A DNA stretch of 64,000 bases. Source: Cellulomonas avistercoris (GTDB taxonomy: Bacteria; Actinomycetota; Actinomycetes; Actinomycetales; Cellulomonadaceae). Every line of letters starts with the position of its first letter. The first letter of the stretch is position 1. The DNA lies in assembly GCF_014836445.1 (NCBI RefSeq), contig NZ_JACSQV010000003.1:44629-108628 (forward strand), written 5' to 3'. The notes beneath the pieces are model-generated. The model saw only the letters and a list, made by a program, of their open reading frames with translations. It was not told the DNA's origin and ran no database searches. This document shows, one piece after another, positions 45,377 to 54,625 of this stretch. Position numbers and translations under genes: made by a program.

Positions 45377-45489
45377 GAAGCCTGACCGTACCCGCCCGCG
45401 CGGCGTGCCCCCGCGCCGGGCGGGCGAAACGCGTGCGCCGGAGGCCGTCCCTGTGGCGCACGTGTGTCGCCGGGTCGCATGCTGGCGGG

Positions 45490-46041
45490 ATGGAGGGGTG
45501 CACGGGACGGCTGCTCGTCGCGACACCGGGGCTGCAGGACGGCAGCTTCCGGCGCTCGGTCGTGCTCGTCCTCGAGCACACCGAGGAGGGCGCGCTGGGG
45601 GTCGTCCTCGACCGGCCGCTCGACGTCGACGCGAGCGCCGTGCTGCCGCAGTGGCAGGACCACCTGAGCGCACCCGGCCGGCTCTTCCAGGGCGGCCCCG
45701 TGGCGCGCGACACGGCCCTCGCGCTCGCCGACCTGCCCGACGCGGACGCGCCGCCCGGCGTCCGGCACCTGTCGCCGCGGCTCGGGGTCGTCGACCTCGA
45801 GGCGCCGCCCGCGCTCGTGGTCGACGCCGTCCGGGCGCTGCGCGTCTTCATCGGGTACGCCGGGTGGTCCGCGGGGCAGCTGGACCACGAGATCGAGGTG
45901 GGCGGCTGGTTCGTCGTCGACGCCGAGCCGGGGGACGTGTTCAGCGCCGACCCGCGCGGCCTGTGGCGGCGCGTGCTGCGCCGTCAGCCCGGCGACCTGG
46001 CGCTGCTGTCGACGGCGCCGGACGACGCGTCGCTCAACTGA
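45490..46041 (+). CDS. YqgE/AlgH-family protein
   Basis: A 183-residue protein. GRLLVATPGLQDGSFRRSVV (6-25) and HTEEGALGVVLDRPL are the AlgH/UPF0301 motifs; the C-terminal half has GYAGWSAGQLDHEIEVGGWFVV. The family's role is unclear (linked to alginate regulation in Pseudomonas). ATG 45490 is seven bases after CATGCT (45478-45483), suggesting leaderless mRNA. No obvious operon partner. Confidence 0.92.
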   Translation: MEGCTGRLLVATPGLQDGSFRRSVVLVLEHTEEGALGVVLDRPLDVDASAVLPQWQDHLSAPGRLFQGGPVARDTALALADLPDADAPPGVRHLSPRLGVVDLEAPPALVVDAVRALRVFIGYAGWSAGQLDHEIEVGGWFVVDAEPGDVFSADPRGLWRRVLRRQPGDLALLSTAPDDASLN

Positions 46042-46100
46042 GGGTCGGGTCCGGGGGATCCCCGATGTCGTCCCGCGCGCCGCCGTGGGACCGTGGACCC

Positions 46101-46499
46101 GTGAAGACCCTGCTGAACGTCATCTGGCTCGTGTTCGCCGGTGCGTGGCTCGCCCTGGGCTACGTGGCCGCCGGTGTCGTCTGCTGCGTGCTCATCGTGA
46201 CGATCCCGTTCGGCATCGCGTCGTTCCGGATCGCGAGCTACGTGCTGTGGCCGTTCGGGCGCACGATCGTCGAGAAGCCGACCGCCGGCGCCCTGTCCAC
46301 GATCGGCAACGTCATCTGGGTGCTGGTCGCCGGCATCTGGCTCGCGATCGGGCACGTCGCCACAGCGATCCCGCTGTTCGTCTCGATCATCGGCATCCCG
46401 ATGGGCATCGCGAACCTCAAGCTCATCCCGGTGTCGCTCGTGCCGCTGGGCAAGCAGATCGTGCCGACCGACAGCCCGTTCGCGGCGTACGGGCACTGA
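46101..46499 (+). CDS. yccF: YccF-family membrane protein
   Basis: A 132-residue protein with two repeated halves (DUF307/YccF), each with hydrophobic segments: LLNVIWLVFAGAWLALGY at residues 4-21 and TIGNVIWVLVAGIWLAIGH at about 71-89. Each half is followed by a P(F/M)GIA motif (IPFGIASF, IPMGIANL). Function unknown. The GTG at 46101 gives the exact family N-terminus. Confidence 0.9.
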   Translation: MKTLLNVIWLVFAGAWLALGYVAAGVVCCVLIVTIPFGIASFRIASYVLWPFGRTIVEKPTAGALSTIGNVIWVLVAGIWLAIGHVATAIPLFVSIIGIPMGIANLKLIPVSLVPLGKQIVPTDSPFAAYGH

Positions 46500-46520
46500 C
46501 CTGCGCGCGGGTGGTGCGGC

Positions 46521-47021
46521 TCAGTCCCGCGCGACGTCCGCCACCACCGCGTCGGTGAGGCGCACGAGGTCGTCGGGCGCGAGCTCGACGTCCAGCCCGC
46601 GCCGCCCGCCGGACACGAGCACGGTGTCGAAGAGCCACACGGTCTCGTCCACCACGGTGCGCAGCGTCGTGCGCTGGCCCAGCGGCGAGATGCCGCCCAG
46701 GACGTAGCCGGTGGCGCGCTCGGCGGCGTGCGGATCCGCCATCGCGGCCCGCTTGCCCCCGACCGCCGCGGCGAGCGCCTTGAGGTCGAGCCGGCCCGTC
46801 ACGGGCACGACGGCCACGGTCAGGACGCCGTCGACCTCGGCGACGAGGGTCTTGAACACCTGCTCGGGCGGCACACCCAGCACGTGCGCGGCCTCCAGGC
46901 CGTAGCCGAGGTCGCTCGCGGGGTCGTGCTCGTAGGTGCGGGGCGTGTGCGGCACGCCGGCCTCCGCGAGCGCGACGAGGGCGGGGGTGCCGCTGCTGGT
47001 GCGTGCGTCCTTCCTGGCCAC
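46521..47021 (-). CDS. ybaK: YbaK/EbsC-family Cys-tRNA(Pro) deacylase
   Basis: A 166-residue editing-domain protein that removes misattached Cys (or Ala) from tRNA-Pro. FKTLVAEVDGVLTVAVVPVTGRLDLKAL is the conserved central strand set with the catalytic lysine in VFKTL, and GGISPLGQ and VLVSGGRRGLDVEL are the family's distal motifs. TACCCT (reverse strand, 47028-47033) ends seven bases before GTG 47021, supporting this start and a leaderless mRNA. Confidence 0.92.
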   Translation of the reverse strand: MARKDARTSSGTPALVALAEAGVPHTPRTYEHDPASDLGYGLEAAHVLGVPPEQVFKTLVAEVDGVLTVAVVPVTGRLDLKALAAAVGGKRAAMADPHAAERATGYVLGGISPLGQRTTLRTVVDETVWLFDTVLVSGGRRGLDVELAPDDLVRLTDAVVADVARD

Positions 47022-47038
47022 CCGCCCAGGGTAGGACG

Positions 47039-47644
47039 TCAGAGCGCGACGCCGACCAGCGCGCCGATGCCGTAGGTGACGGCCATCGCGAGCGAGCCGC
47101 CCAGGACGTTGCGCAGGACCGAGCGGCCGTGCGACGCACCCGTGAAGCGCGCCGACGCCGAGCCGGTCAGGACGAGCGCGACGAGCACCGCCGCGAACGT
47201 CGCGGGGACCCGCGCGGCCGTGGGCCACGGGGCCAGCACGACCAGCAGGGGGATCAGCGCGCCCGCCGTGAACGCCAGCATGGACGCCAGCGCGGCCTGC
47301 CACGGGTTGGTGAAGTCCTCGTCGGCGTCGGTGATCGGCCGGCCGGCCGCGGCGGCGACGCGCTCGGCGTCCCGCTGGCTGGAGACCGACACGTACTCGC
47401 CCGACGCCATGGACAGGGCACCGGCGAGCAGCGCGGCGCCGCCGGCCAGGGCGACCGTCGACGTGGACGCGGCCGCGCCTGCGACACCGACGACGGTCGC
47501 GCCGACGGACACGATGCCGTCGTTGGCGCCGAGGACCCCGGCGCGCAGCCGGTTGAGGCCCGCGTTCGACGCCGCGGACGCGCGTCCCGGCGTGCGGCGC
47601 AGCAGCGCCCCGAGCCCGACGATGCGGTCGCTGGTCGTGGTCAT
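47039..47644 (-). CDS. VIT1/CCC1-family iron or manganese transporter
   Basis: A 201-residue membrane protein. LRAGVLGANDGIVSVGATVVG (about 33-53) is the CCC1/VIT1 signature, followed by GALSMASGEYVSVSSQRDAE with the conserved metal-binding SMxxGEY. Four to five helices. Members carry Fe2+ or Mn2+ out of the cytoplasm. ATG 47644 lies in a 226-base gap that also holds a repeat cluster and helicase terminator. It precedes ybaK on the same strand after 17 bases. Confidence 0.9.
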   Translation of the reverse strand: MTTTSDRIVGLGALLRRTPGRASAASNAGLNRLRAGVLGANDGIVSVGATVVGVAGAAASTSTVALAGGAALLAGALSMASGEYVSVSSQRDAERVAAAAGRPITDADEDFTNPWQAALASMLAFTAGALIPLLVVLAPWPTAARVPATFAAVLVALVLTGSASARFTGASHGRSVLRNVLGGSLAMAVTYGIGALVGVAL

Positions 47645-47760
47645 AGGCCACCGTAGGCACCCGCGCGCGGTCCTGTCACCGCAGGAAAGGCTGGCCTGAC
47701 CTGCGACGACGCAGGTGTGCCTACCCTGAGCCGCGCCCCGGCGGGTGCCCCCACCGAGGG

Positions 47761-47855
47761 GACCGGATCGCTCTCTCGCGCCTGAGGGGGGTGACTGGAT
47801 TGCTCTCTCGCGCCTGAGGGGGCTGCGCTCTTGTGCGTGAGAGAGCGATCCGGTC
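47761..47855. repeat. Cluster of three copies of the GAGAGAGCGATCCGG repeat
   Basis: Two 30-base direct copies (47761-47790 and 47793-47822) differ at two positions and have period 32. A third copy at 47835-47855 is in the opposite orientation with one mismatch to the core. Direct and inverted copies can pair, giving a hairpin just past the helicase stop at 47871, so the cluster probably ends helicase transcripts. The same core forms the terminator at 35932-35972, 12 kb away. Confidence 0.8.
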
Positions 47856-47870
47856 AGCCGGGGTCTCGGG

Positions 47871-50471
47871 TCACAGGGGGCCGACGTCGAGGATGCGCAG
47901 GCGGACCTCGCCGGCCTCGTCCGACGCCGCGAGGTCCACGAGGGCGTCGATGCGCCAGTCGTGGTCGCCCGCCGGGTCGTCGAGGACCTGCCGGACGTGC
48001 CAGGTGCCGGCCGCGGGCCCGTGCGCGTCGGCGGCCGTCCCGGGCGTCACCTGGAACAGGGCGGGCCCGCGCGCGGCGGCGCCGGTGCCCATGTCGTCGT
48101 GGTCGTCGAAGTACGGCTCGACCGCGTCGGCCCAGCGGTCGGCGGTCCACGGCTCACCCTCGGCGTCCACGTCGCCCAGCGCCGCCAGGGCTCCCCAGCG
48201 CTCGCGCGCGACGAGCTCGACGCGCCGGAACATCGCGCCGCGCACGAGCGCGCGGAAGACGCGCGGGTCGGCCGTGACGGGCGGCGGGGGAGCGTCCTCG
48301 CCGGGCACGTCGGCGTCGTCCTCGAGGGCGGCCGTCGGGTCGGACAGCCGCTCCCACTCGTCGAGCAGGCTCGAGTCGGTGCGCCGCACGAGGTCGCCCA
48401 GCCACGCGATGAGCTCCTCGAGCTCCTCGGTGCGGCGGTCCTCGGGGACCGTGCGGCGCAGGGCGCGGTACGCGTCGGCGAGGTAGCGCAGCAGGACGCC
48501 CTCGGTGCGGTCCAGGGAGTAGAGCTGCACGTACTCGGCGAACGTCGCGGCACGCTCGTGCATCTCGCGCACCACGGACTTGGGCGACAGCGTGAGGTCC
48601 GCGACCCACGGGTTGGTGCGGCGGTACGTCGCGAACGTGGCCTCGAGCAGCTCGCTCAGCGGACGCGGGTACGTGACGCCCTCGAGCAGCGCCATGCGCT
48701 CGTCGTACTCCAGCCCCTCGGACTTCATGCGGGCCACGGCCTCGCCGCGGGCCTTGTTCTCCTGGGCCGCGAGCACCTGGCGCGGGTCGTCGAGCGTGGC
48801 CTCGATGACCGAGACGACGTCGTGCGCGTAACCGGGGTCCTGGGGGTCCAGCAGGTCGAGCGCCGCGTACGCGAACGGCGAGAGGGCCTGGTCGAGCGCG
48901 AAGTTGAACGGCAGGTCGGCGACGAGCTGCACGGTCCGGCGTCGGCCGCCCAGCGCCGACGGGTCGTCGACCCACGGGCGCTCCACGACGCCGCCCGCGC
49001 GCAGGGACCGGTACACGTCGACGGCACGCCGCACGTGGCGCGCGCGCGCGCGCGCGGGCTCGTGGTTGTCGGTCAGCAGGTGCGTCATGACCGCCACGGG
49101 GTCCGCGCGGCCGTCGCGGCCGCGCTGCAGGACGTGCAGCACCATCGCGTGCGACACCTGGAAGCTCGACGTGAGCGGCTCCGGCGGGGCGTCCCGCAGG
49201 CGCTCGAACGTCTTGTCCGTCCAGTTGACGTGGCCCGACGGCGCCTGCTTGCGGACGATCTTCTTCTGCTTCTTCGGGTCGTCGCCGGCCTTGGCGAGCG
49301 CCTTGCGGTTCTCGATGACGTGGTCGGGCGCCTGCACGACGACCTCGCCGACGGTGTCGTAGCCGGCGCGTCCGGCGCGGCCCGCGATCTGGTGGAACTC
49401 GCGCGCGCTCAGGTGCCGCATGCGGACCCCGTCGTACTTGACGAGGCTCGTCAGGACCACCGTGCGGATCGGCACGTTGATGCCGACGCCCAGGGTGTCG
49501 GTGCCGCAGACGACCGGCAGCAGCCCGCGCTGCGTGAGGCGCTCCACGACGCGGCGGTACTTGGGCAGCATGCCCGCGTGGTGCACGCCGACGCCGTGCC
49601 GCAGCAGGCGCGAGAGCGTCTTGCCGAACCCGGGACCGAACCGGAACCCGCCCAGCTCCGCGGCGATCGCGTCGCGCTGCTCGCGGCTGGCCAGGGGCGT
49701 CGAGAGCAGCGACTGCGCGCGTTCGACGGCCTCCTTCTGCGTGAAGTGCACGACGTACACCGGTGCGCGGCGGGTGCTGACGAGCTCGTCGAGCAGCTCG
49801 TGCAGCGGCTCGACCGAGTACGTGAACGTCAGCGGCACGGGCCGCTCGGTGTTCGCGACGACGGCCACGTCACGGCCCGTGCGGCGCGCGAGGTCCTCGA
49901 CGAAGAACGACACGTCGCCGAGCGTGGCCGACATCAGCAGGAACTGCGTGCGCGTCAGCTCGAGCAGCGGCACCTGCCACGCCCACCCGCGCTGGGGGTC
50001 GGCGTAGTAGTGGAACTCGTCCATGACGACGAGGCCGACGTCGGCGTCGGGGCCCTCGCGCAGCGCCTGGTTGGCCAAGATCTCGGACGTGCAGCAGACG
50101 ATCGGGGCGTCGGAGTTGATCGCCGAGTCGCCCGTCACCATGCCGACGTTGGCCGAGCCGAAGACGTCGACGAGCGCGAAGAACTTCTCGCTGACCAGCG
50201 CCTTGATCGGCGCGGTGTAGTACGAGCGGCGGCCCTGCGCCATCGCCACGGCGTGCGCGGCGACGCCTGCGAGGGACTTGCCGGAGCCCGTGGGCGTGGA
50301 CAGGATCACGTGGGCGCCGGTGAGGAGCTCGAGCAGCGCCTCCTCCTGGTGCGGATAGAGCGTCAGGCCCTGGTCCGCCGCCCACGAGGAGAAGACCTCG
50401 TACAGCGCGTCGGGGTCGTGCGCGGCGTCCCCTGTCGGCAGGCGGTCGGTCAGGTTCGCAGCGTCGGGCAC
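47871..50471 (-). CDS. DEAD/DEAH-box helicase with DUF3516 C-terminal region
   Basis: An 866-residue SF2 RNA helicase of the Ski2-like type common in actinobacteria. Walker A is STPTGSGKS (about 58-66), Walker B/DEVH-equivalent is VVMDEFHYY, motif III MSATL, and motif VI QIAGRAGRAGYD. The C-terminal half (from about 430) fits DUF3516, with a poly-acidic hinge near VPGEDAPPP. It likely remodels structured RNA. The start at 50471 gives the usual N-terminus. No partner gene is coupled. A long CG dinucleotide run near 49038-49057 codes for Arg-Ala residues in the protein. Confidence 0.93.
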   Translation of the reverse strand: MPDAANLTDRLPTGDAAHDPDALYEVFSSWAADQGLTLYPHQEEALLELLTGAHVILSTPTGSGKSLAGVAAHAVAMAQGRRSYYTAPIKALVSEKFFALVDVFGSANVGMVTGDSAINSDAPIVCCTSEILANQALREGPDADVGLVVMDEFHYYADPQRGWAWQVPLLELTRTQFLLMSATLGDVSFFVEDLARRTGRDVAVVANTERPVPLTFTYSVEPLHELLDELVSTRRAPVYVVHFTQKEAVERAQSLLSTPLASREQRDAIAAELGGFRFGPGFGKTLSRLLRHGVGVHHAGMLPKYRRVVERLTQRGLLPVVCGTDTLGVGINVPIRTVVLTSLVKYDGVRMRHLSAREFHQIAGRAGRAGYDTVGEVVVQAPDHVIENRKALAKAGDDPKKQKKIVRKQAPSGHVNWTDKTFERLRDAPPEPLTSSFQVSHAMVLHVLQRGRDGRADPVAVMTHLLTDNHEPARARARHVRRAVDVYRSLRAGGVVERPWVDDPSALGGRRRTVQLVADLPFNFALDQALSPFAYAALDLLDPQDPGYAHDVVSVIEATLDDPRQVLAAQENKARGEAVARMKSEGLEYDERMALLEGVTYPRPLSELLEATFATYRRTNPWVADLTLSPKSVVREMHERAATFAEYVQLYSLDRTEGVLLRYLADAYRALRRTVPEDRRTEELEELIAWLGDLVRRTDSSLLDEWERLSDPTAALEDDADVPGEDAPPPPVTADPRVFRALVRGAMFRRVELVARERWGALAALGDVDAEGEPWTADRWADAVEPYFDDHDDMGTGAAARGPALFQVTPGTAADAHGPAAGTWHVRQVLDDPAGDHDWRIDALVDLAASDEAGEVRLRILDVGPL

Positions 50472-50505
50472 CGGGCGATCCTCCCACGTGGTGCCGGGGC
50501 GGCCG

Positions 50506-50524
50506 CGGCCCGGCCGTCGGGCCG
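50506..50524. terminator. Short hairpin after the APH-like gene
   Basis: CGGCCCG (50506-50512) pairs with CGGGCCG (50518-50524), loop GCCGT, 13 bases beyond the stop of the phosphotransferase gene. No T-run, so only moderate support. Confidence 0.45.
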
Positions 50525-50536
50525 GAGGCCGTCAGG

Positions 50537-51352
50537 TCAGGTGGCGTCCCAGAGCAGCCGGTAGTACGTGACGCGCTCGTCGTCCGGTGTCACGCCGTAC
50601 CCGGCGTACACGTGGTCCTCGTAGCCCGGGCCGTAGTTCCACACCGTGCTCCAGGTCGCGACCGCGAGGTCCGCCCAGCGGTCCGCGACGCCGAGGCGGC
50701 CCAGGTCGACGTGCGCGGACCAGCGCCCGTCGGTGCCGACGAGGGTGTTCGGTGCGCACGCGTCGCCGTGGCACACGACGAGCTGGTCCAGGGGCGGCGG
50801 GTCGAGCAGCCGGGCACGGGCGTCGGCCGCCGTGAGCTCACGGTGCTCGGGCGACCACGCGGCCGGGGTGTCACCGGCGTCGAGGTGCTCCAGCGCGGTC
50901 GCCAGCCGTGCGTCGAGCGACCAGTCGAAGGGGCACTCGCCGACCGGCAGGGCGTCGTGCAGGGCGCGCAGGCCCGCCCCGATCGCGGCGGCGGCCTCGG
51001 CGGGGCGGTCCACCCACGGCGGCACGACGGCGCTGCGTCCCGGCAGCGCGGCCGTCACGAGCCACGTCCCCTCCTCGTCGGCGCCGCCGTCGAGGACCTC
51101 CGGGACGGGCGTAAACGGGCGCGCCCACAGCAGCCGAGCGGCCTCGCCGGGCAGGTCGATCTCGGGGACGTCCGCGGGGGCCCACTTGACGTAGCGGGAG
51201 GTGCCGAGCCGGAAGGTGCGGCCACCCAGGCTGTTGACCCACACCGGCTCCAGCGGCACACCGGCGGCGAGGTCGGCCACCGCCGCCGGGACGGGGACCG
51301 GCCCCTCGGGCAGGCCTCGGATCTCACGGGGCGCGGGGGTCTCGGGCGGCAC
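50537..51352 (-). CDS. Aminoglycoside phosphotransferase-like kinase
   Basis: A 271-residue kinase of the APH(3')/choline-kinase-like fold. The catalytic loop is VVCHGDACAPNTLV (Asp and Asn), and the metal motif is HVDLGRLGVADRWADLA. The N-terminal lobe includes RYVKWAPADVPEIDLPGEA, with the nucleotide lysine. GTG 51352 is preceded by CAGGAT (reverse strand, 51359-51364), a possible -10. It looks like a classic APH, but actinobacterial homologues also phosphorylate other small molecules, so antibiotic resistance is possible but unproven. Confidence 0.85.
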   Translation of the reverse strand: MPPETPAPREIRGLPEGPVPVPAAVADLAAGVPLEPVWVNSLGGRTFRLGTSRYVKWAPADVPEIDLPGEAARLLWARPFTPVPEVLDGGADEEGTWLVTAALPGRSAVVPPWVDRPAEAAAAIGAGLRALHDALPVGECPFDWSLDARLATALEHLDAGDTPAAWSPEHRELTAADARARLLDPPPLDQLVVCHGDACAPNTLVGTDGRWSAHVDLGRLGVADRWADLAVATWSTVWNYGPGYEDHVYAGYGVTPDDERVTYYRLLWDAT

Positions 51353-51372
51353 GGGCCGATCCTGCCACCCGC

Positions 51373-52704
51373 TCAGATCCCGAGCACCGCCTTGGCGATC
51401 GAGAAGTAGACGATCAGGCCGGTCGTGTCGACGAAGGTCGAGATGAACGGTGCGGACACGATGGCCGGGTCGATGCCGACCCGCTTGGCGAGCAGCGGGA
51501 CGCTGGACCCGACCGTCGTGGCGAGCGTGCACACGGCCACGACGGTGAGCGCGAGAACCAGGCCGATCGCGGGCCCGGCCACGAGCATCGCCGGGCCCAC
51601 GCCCACGGTCGCCAGCGTGAGGCCCAGCAGGAGACCCGTGACCATCTCGCGGCCGACGACGCGCGCGACGTCGCCCGTGCGCACGTCGCCCACGGCGCTC
51701 GCGCGAACCACCGTCGTCGCGGCCTGGGAGCCGGCGTTGCCGCCCGTGCCGATGAGCAGGGGCACGAACAGGGCCAGGGCGACGACCTGCGCGAGCTCGT
51801 CCTCGTAGTAGGACTGCACGCCGACGGTCAGCGAGGCCGCGACGATGAGCATGAGCAGCCACACGACGCGCGACCGCACCAGGCCGAGCACGGAGACCGA
51901 CAGGTACGGCCGGCGCAGCGGCTCGGTGCCACCGGTGCGGGCGGAGTCCTCGTCGTCCTCGGCCTCGAGCACGCGCATGGCGTCGTCCACGGTGAGCACG
52001 CCCACGAGGCGGTCCTCGGCGTCCACGACGGGCACGCCGACGAAGCCGCCGTCGCGCAGGACGTTCGCGGCGTGCTCGGCGTCGTCGGTGGCGCGGACCG
52101 TCGTGGCGGGTGACATGACGGCGTCGACCGGTGCAGCCGGGTCGGTCAGCACGAGCCGGCGCAGCGACACGACGCCGCGCACGCGCCGCCCGTCGGCGAC
52201 CACGGGGACGACGTAGACGGTCTCGGCGTCGTCGCCCGCGGCGCGCACCAGGTCGATGGTCGCGCCGACCGTGGTGCCGACGGGGACGGCGACGACCTCG
52301 GGCGACATGCGCCGCCCGGCGCTGTCCTCGGGGTAGCCGAGCAGGGCCGTCGTCGCGGCGTGCTCGTCCGGGGGCAGGGCCGCCAGCAGGCGCCGTGCGA
52401 GGCCGGCGGGGACCTCGTCGAGCAGCGCGGCACGGTCGTCGGGGTCGAGCGCGGCGAAGATCGACGCGACGTGGCCGTGCAGCGACGCGACGAGCTCGCC
52501 CTGCAGCGACGGGTCGAGGTCCTCGAAGACCTCGACGGCACGGTCCTTGGCGAGCAGGCGGAAGGCCACGGCGCGGTCGGTGGCCCCGAGCCGGCCCAGC
52601 TCGTGGACGACCTCCGGCACGTCGAGGGTGGCCATGCGTGCGCGCAGGTCCCGCAGCGCGGGCGAGCCCTCCGCGGTCGCCGTGGCGTCGGTGTGGTCCG
52701 GCAT
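51373..52704 (-). CDS. mgtE: MgtE-type magnesium transporter
   Basis: A 443-residue MgtE. The N-terminal superhelical domain (about 20-130), two CBS domains (about 135-255), and five helices from about 275 (LMLIVAASLTVGVQSYYEDEL) are in order. Key pore motifs such as GTGGNAGSQAATTVVRA and STFVDTTGLIVYFSIAK are intact. GAGGAGG precedes the ATG at 52704. It imports Mg2+, gated by the cytosolic domains when magnesium is sufficient. It is the only obvious magnesium gene in the window. Confidence 0.96.
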   Translation of the reverse strand: MPDHTDATATAEGSPALRDLRARMATLDVPEVVHELGRLGATDRAVAFRLLAKDRAVEVFEDLDPSLQGELVASLHGHVASIFAALDPDDRAALLDEVPAGLARRLLAALPPDEHAATTALLGYPEDSAGRRMSPEVVAVPVGTTVGATIDLVRAAGDDAETVYVVPVVADGRRVRGVVSLRRLVLTDPAAPVDAVMSPATTVRATDDAEHAANVLRDGGFVGVPVVDAEDRLVGVLTVDDAMRVLEAEDDEDSARTGGTEPLRRPYLSVSVLGLVRSRVVWLLMLIVAASLTVGVQSYYEDELAQVVALALFVPLLIGTGGNAGSQAATTVVRASAVGDVRTGDVARVVGREMVTGLLLGLTLATVGVGPAMLVAGPAIGLVLALTVVAVCTLATTVGSSVPLLAKRVGIDPAIVSAPFISTFVDTTGLIVYFSIAKAVLGI

Positions 52705-52824
52705 GCCGCCTCCTCACGTCGTGCGCGGGACGGTGCCGACCGGGTCGGCGCCACCGTCCCGGCGGTCGGCCCTGGCAGCGTACGCGGGGCGTGGGGAGGG
52801 GTCGCCCCTAGGACGTACGGACCA

Positions 52825-52848
52825 GTAACCTACGGTCACGTAGGTTAC
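52825..52848. promoter_or_regulatory. 24-bp operator before the acyl-CoA ligase gene
   Basis: GTAACCTACG (52825-52834), four bases, then CGTAGGTTAC (52839-52848): a perfect 10+10 inverted repeat. Its right end overlaps the -10 TACGCT (52846-52851), so a repressor, probably TetR-like, would block transcription of the fatty-acid ligase. No regulator is encoded next to it. Confidence 0.8.
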
Positions 52849-52857
52849 GCTGGCGTA

Positions 52858-54567
52858 GTGATGCTCCCCGTGCCTGCCGATCTTCCCGCCGCCTGGCCGC
52901 AGGGCGTGCCTCGCGACATCGAGATCCCGGACGAGCCGCTCACCGCCACCCTCGACCGGGCGGTGCGCGACCACCCGGACCGTGTCGCCGTCGACTTCCT
53001 GGGCCGGCCCACCACCTACCGCGAGCTCGGTGCGCGCGTCGAGCGCGGCACCCGCGTCCTGCGCGACCTGGGCGTGCGCGCGGGCGACCGCGTGGCGCTG
53101 GTCATGCCGAACTGCACGTCGCACGTCGTCGCGTTCTGGTCGGTCCTGCGCCTCGGCGCGGTCGTCGTCGAGCACAACCCGACGTACACCGCCGACGAGC
53201 TCGCGCACCAGCTGGCCGACTCCGGCGCGACCGTCGCGATCGTCTGGGAGCAGACCGTCCCGCGCGTGCTGGAGGCCCGCGACCGCACCGACCTGCGGCA
53301 CGTGGTGGCCGTCGACCTGTCCGCCGACCTGCCGCGCACGTCGCGCTGGGCGCTGCGGCTGCCCGTGGCCAAGGCGCGTGCGACGCGCGCGGCGATGCGC
53401 GGACCGGTGCCCGCCGGCGTGCCGCACTGGCACCGCCTCCTCGACGCGGCCGAGCCCCTGCGGCCGTCGGACGCACCCGAGGCGTCGGACGTCGCGCTCC
53501 TGCAGTACACCGGCGGCACCACGGGCACCCCGAAGGCCGCCGTGCTGACCCACCGCAACCTCGTCGCCAACGCGCTCCAGGGCCAGACGTGGACGCAGCA
53601 CCGGTCCGGCACCGAGGTCGTCTACGGCGTCCTGCCGTTCTTCCATGCGTTCGGCCTGACGCTGTGCCTCACCTACTCGGTGCGGATCGCCGCGACGCTC
53701 GTCGTGCTGCCGTCGTTCGACCCCGCGCGCGTGCTCGCCGCGCAGCGCCGCCGGCCCGGCACGTTCCTGCCTGCCGTGCCGCCCATGCTCGACCGTCTCG
53801 CCGTCGCCGCGGAGGAGGCCGGGGCGGACCTCACGTCGTTCCGCTACTCGATCAGCGGCGCGATGGCCCTGCCGCGGGCGACCGCCGAGCGCTGGGAGCG
53901 GGTCACCGGCGGGATCGTCTCCGAGGGCTACGGCATGACCGAGACCTCGCCCGTCGCGCTCGGCAACCCGCTGAGCCCCGACCGGCGGCCCGGTTCGCTC
54001 GGACTGCCCTTCCCCTCGACCCGCATCCGCGTGGTCGACCAGGAGGACCCCTCGCGCGACGTGCCGACGGGGGAGCAGGGCGAGCTGCTCATCTCCGGGC
54101 CGCAGGTGTTCCAGGGCTACTGGAAGCGGCCGGAGGAGACGGCGCACCAGCTGCTCGACGGCGGCTGGCTGCGCACCGGCGACGTGGTCCGCGTGGACGA
54201 GGACGGCATGGTCGTCCTGGTCGACCGGATGAAGGAGATGATCGTCACCGGCGGCTTCAAGGTGTACCCGTCGCAGGTCGAGGACCACCTGCGCGGCATG
54301 CCGGGCGTGTTCGACGTCGCCGTCGTGGGCGAGCCCGCCGGCGACATGGGCGAGCACGTCGTGGCCGCCGTCGTCCTGCAGGAGGACGGGTCCGGTGCCG
54401 GCATCGACCTGGCGGCAGTGCGCGAGTGGTGCGAGACGCGCCTCGCGCGGTACGCGCTGCCCCGCCGGGTCGTCGTGCTCAAGGACCTGCCGCGCTCGCA
54501 GGTCGGCAAGGTGCTGCGCCGGGTCGTGCGCGAGCAGGTGCTCGAGAAGTCCGCCAAGAAGTCCTGA
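52858..54567 (+). CDS. fadD: Long-chain acyl-CoA synthetase
   Basis: A 569-residue ANL enzyme activating fatty acids to acyl-CoA. The P-loop is [19 protein letters not shown], the FACS region [18 protein letters not shown], and the hinge [20 protein letters not shown] with a final catalytic lysine near [12 protein letters not shown]. The GTG at 52858 (next codon ATG) is seven bases after TACGCT, so the mRNA is leaderless. The operator just upstream suggests control by fatty-acid or acyl-CoA levels. It is a single-gene unit before rnhA. Confidence 0.93.
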   Translation: MMLPVPADLPAAWPQGVPRDIEIPDEPLTATLDRAVRDHPDRVAVDFLGRPTTYRELGARVERGTRVLRDLGVRAGDRVALVMPNCTSHVVAFWSVLRLGAVVVEHNPTYTADELAHQLADSGATVAIVWEQTVPRVLEARDRTDLRHVVAVDLSADLPRTSRWALRLPVAKARATRAAMRGPVPAGVPHWHRLLDAAEPLRPSDAPEASDVALLQYTGGTTGTPKAAVLTHRNLVANALQGQTWTQHRSGTEVVYGVLPFFHAFGLTLCLTYSVRIAATLVVLPSFDPARVLAAQRRRPGTFLPAVPPMLDRLAVAAEEAGADLTSFRYSISGAMALPRATAERWERVTGGIVSEGYGMTETSPVALGNPLSPDRRPGSLGLPFPSTRIRVVDQEDPSRDVPTGEQGELLISGPQVFQGYWKRPEETAHQLLDGGWLRTGDVVRVDEDGMVVLVDRMKEMIVTGGFKVYPSQVEDHLRGMPGVFDVAVVGEPAGDMGEHVVAAVVLQEDGSGAGIDLAAVREWCETRLARYALPRRVVVLKDLPRSQVGKVLRRVVREQVLEKSAKKS

Positions 54568-54625
54568 CCCGCCTGCGCCCCGCCGCGCGCGACGAGCCGG
54601 TGACGGACCGAAGTACCGTGTCCGC

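Noticed and set aside
49038..49057. CG dinucleotide run, possible microsatellite or Z-DNA
   Set aside because: It lies in frame in the helicase and encodes an Arg-Ala stretch; length is modest for this base composition.
47961..50564. An 867-codon forward open frame opposite the helicase
   Set aside because: Antisense to a helicase with all motifs intact; product is Arg/Val/Gly-rich without features.
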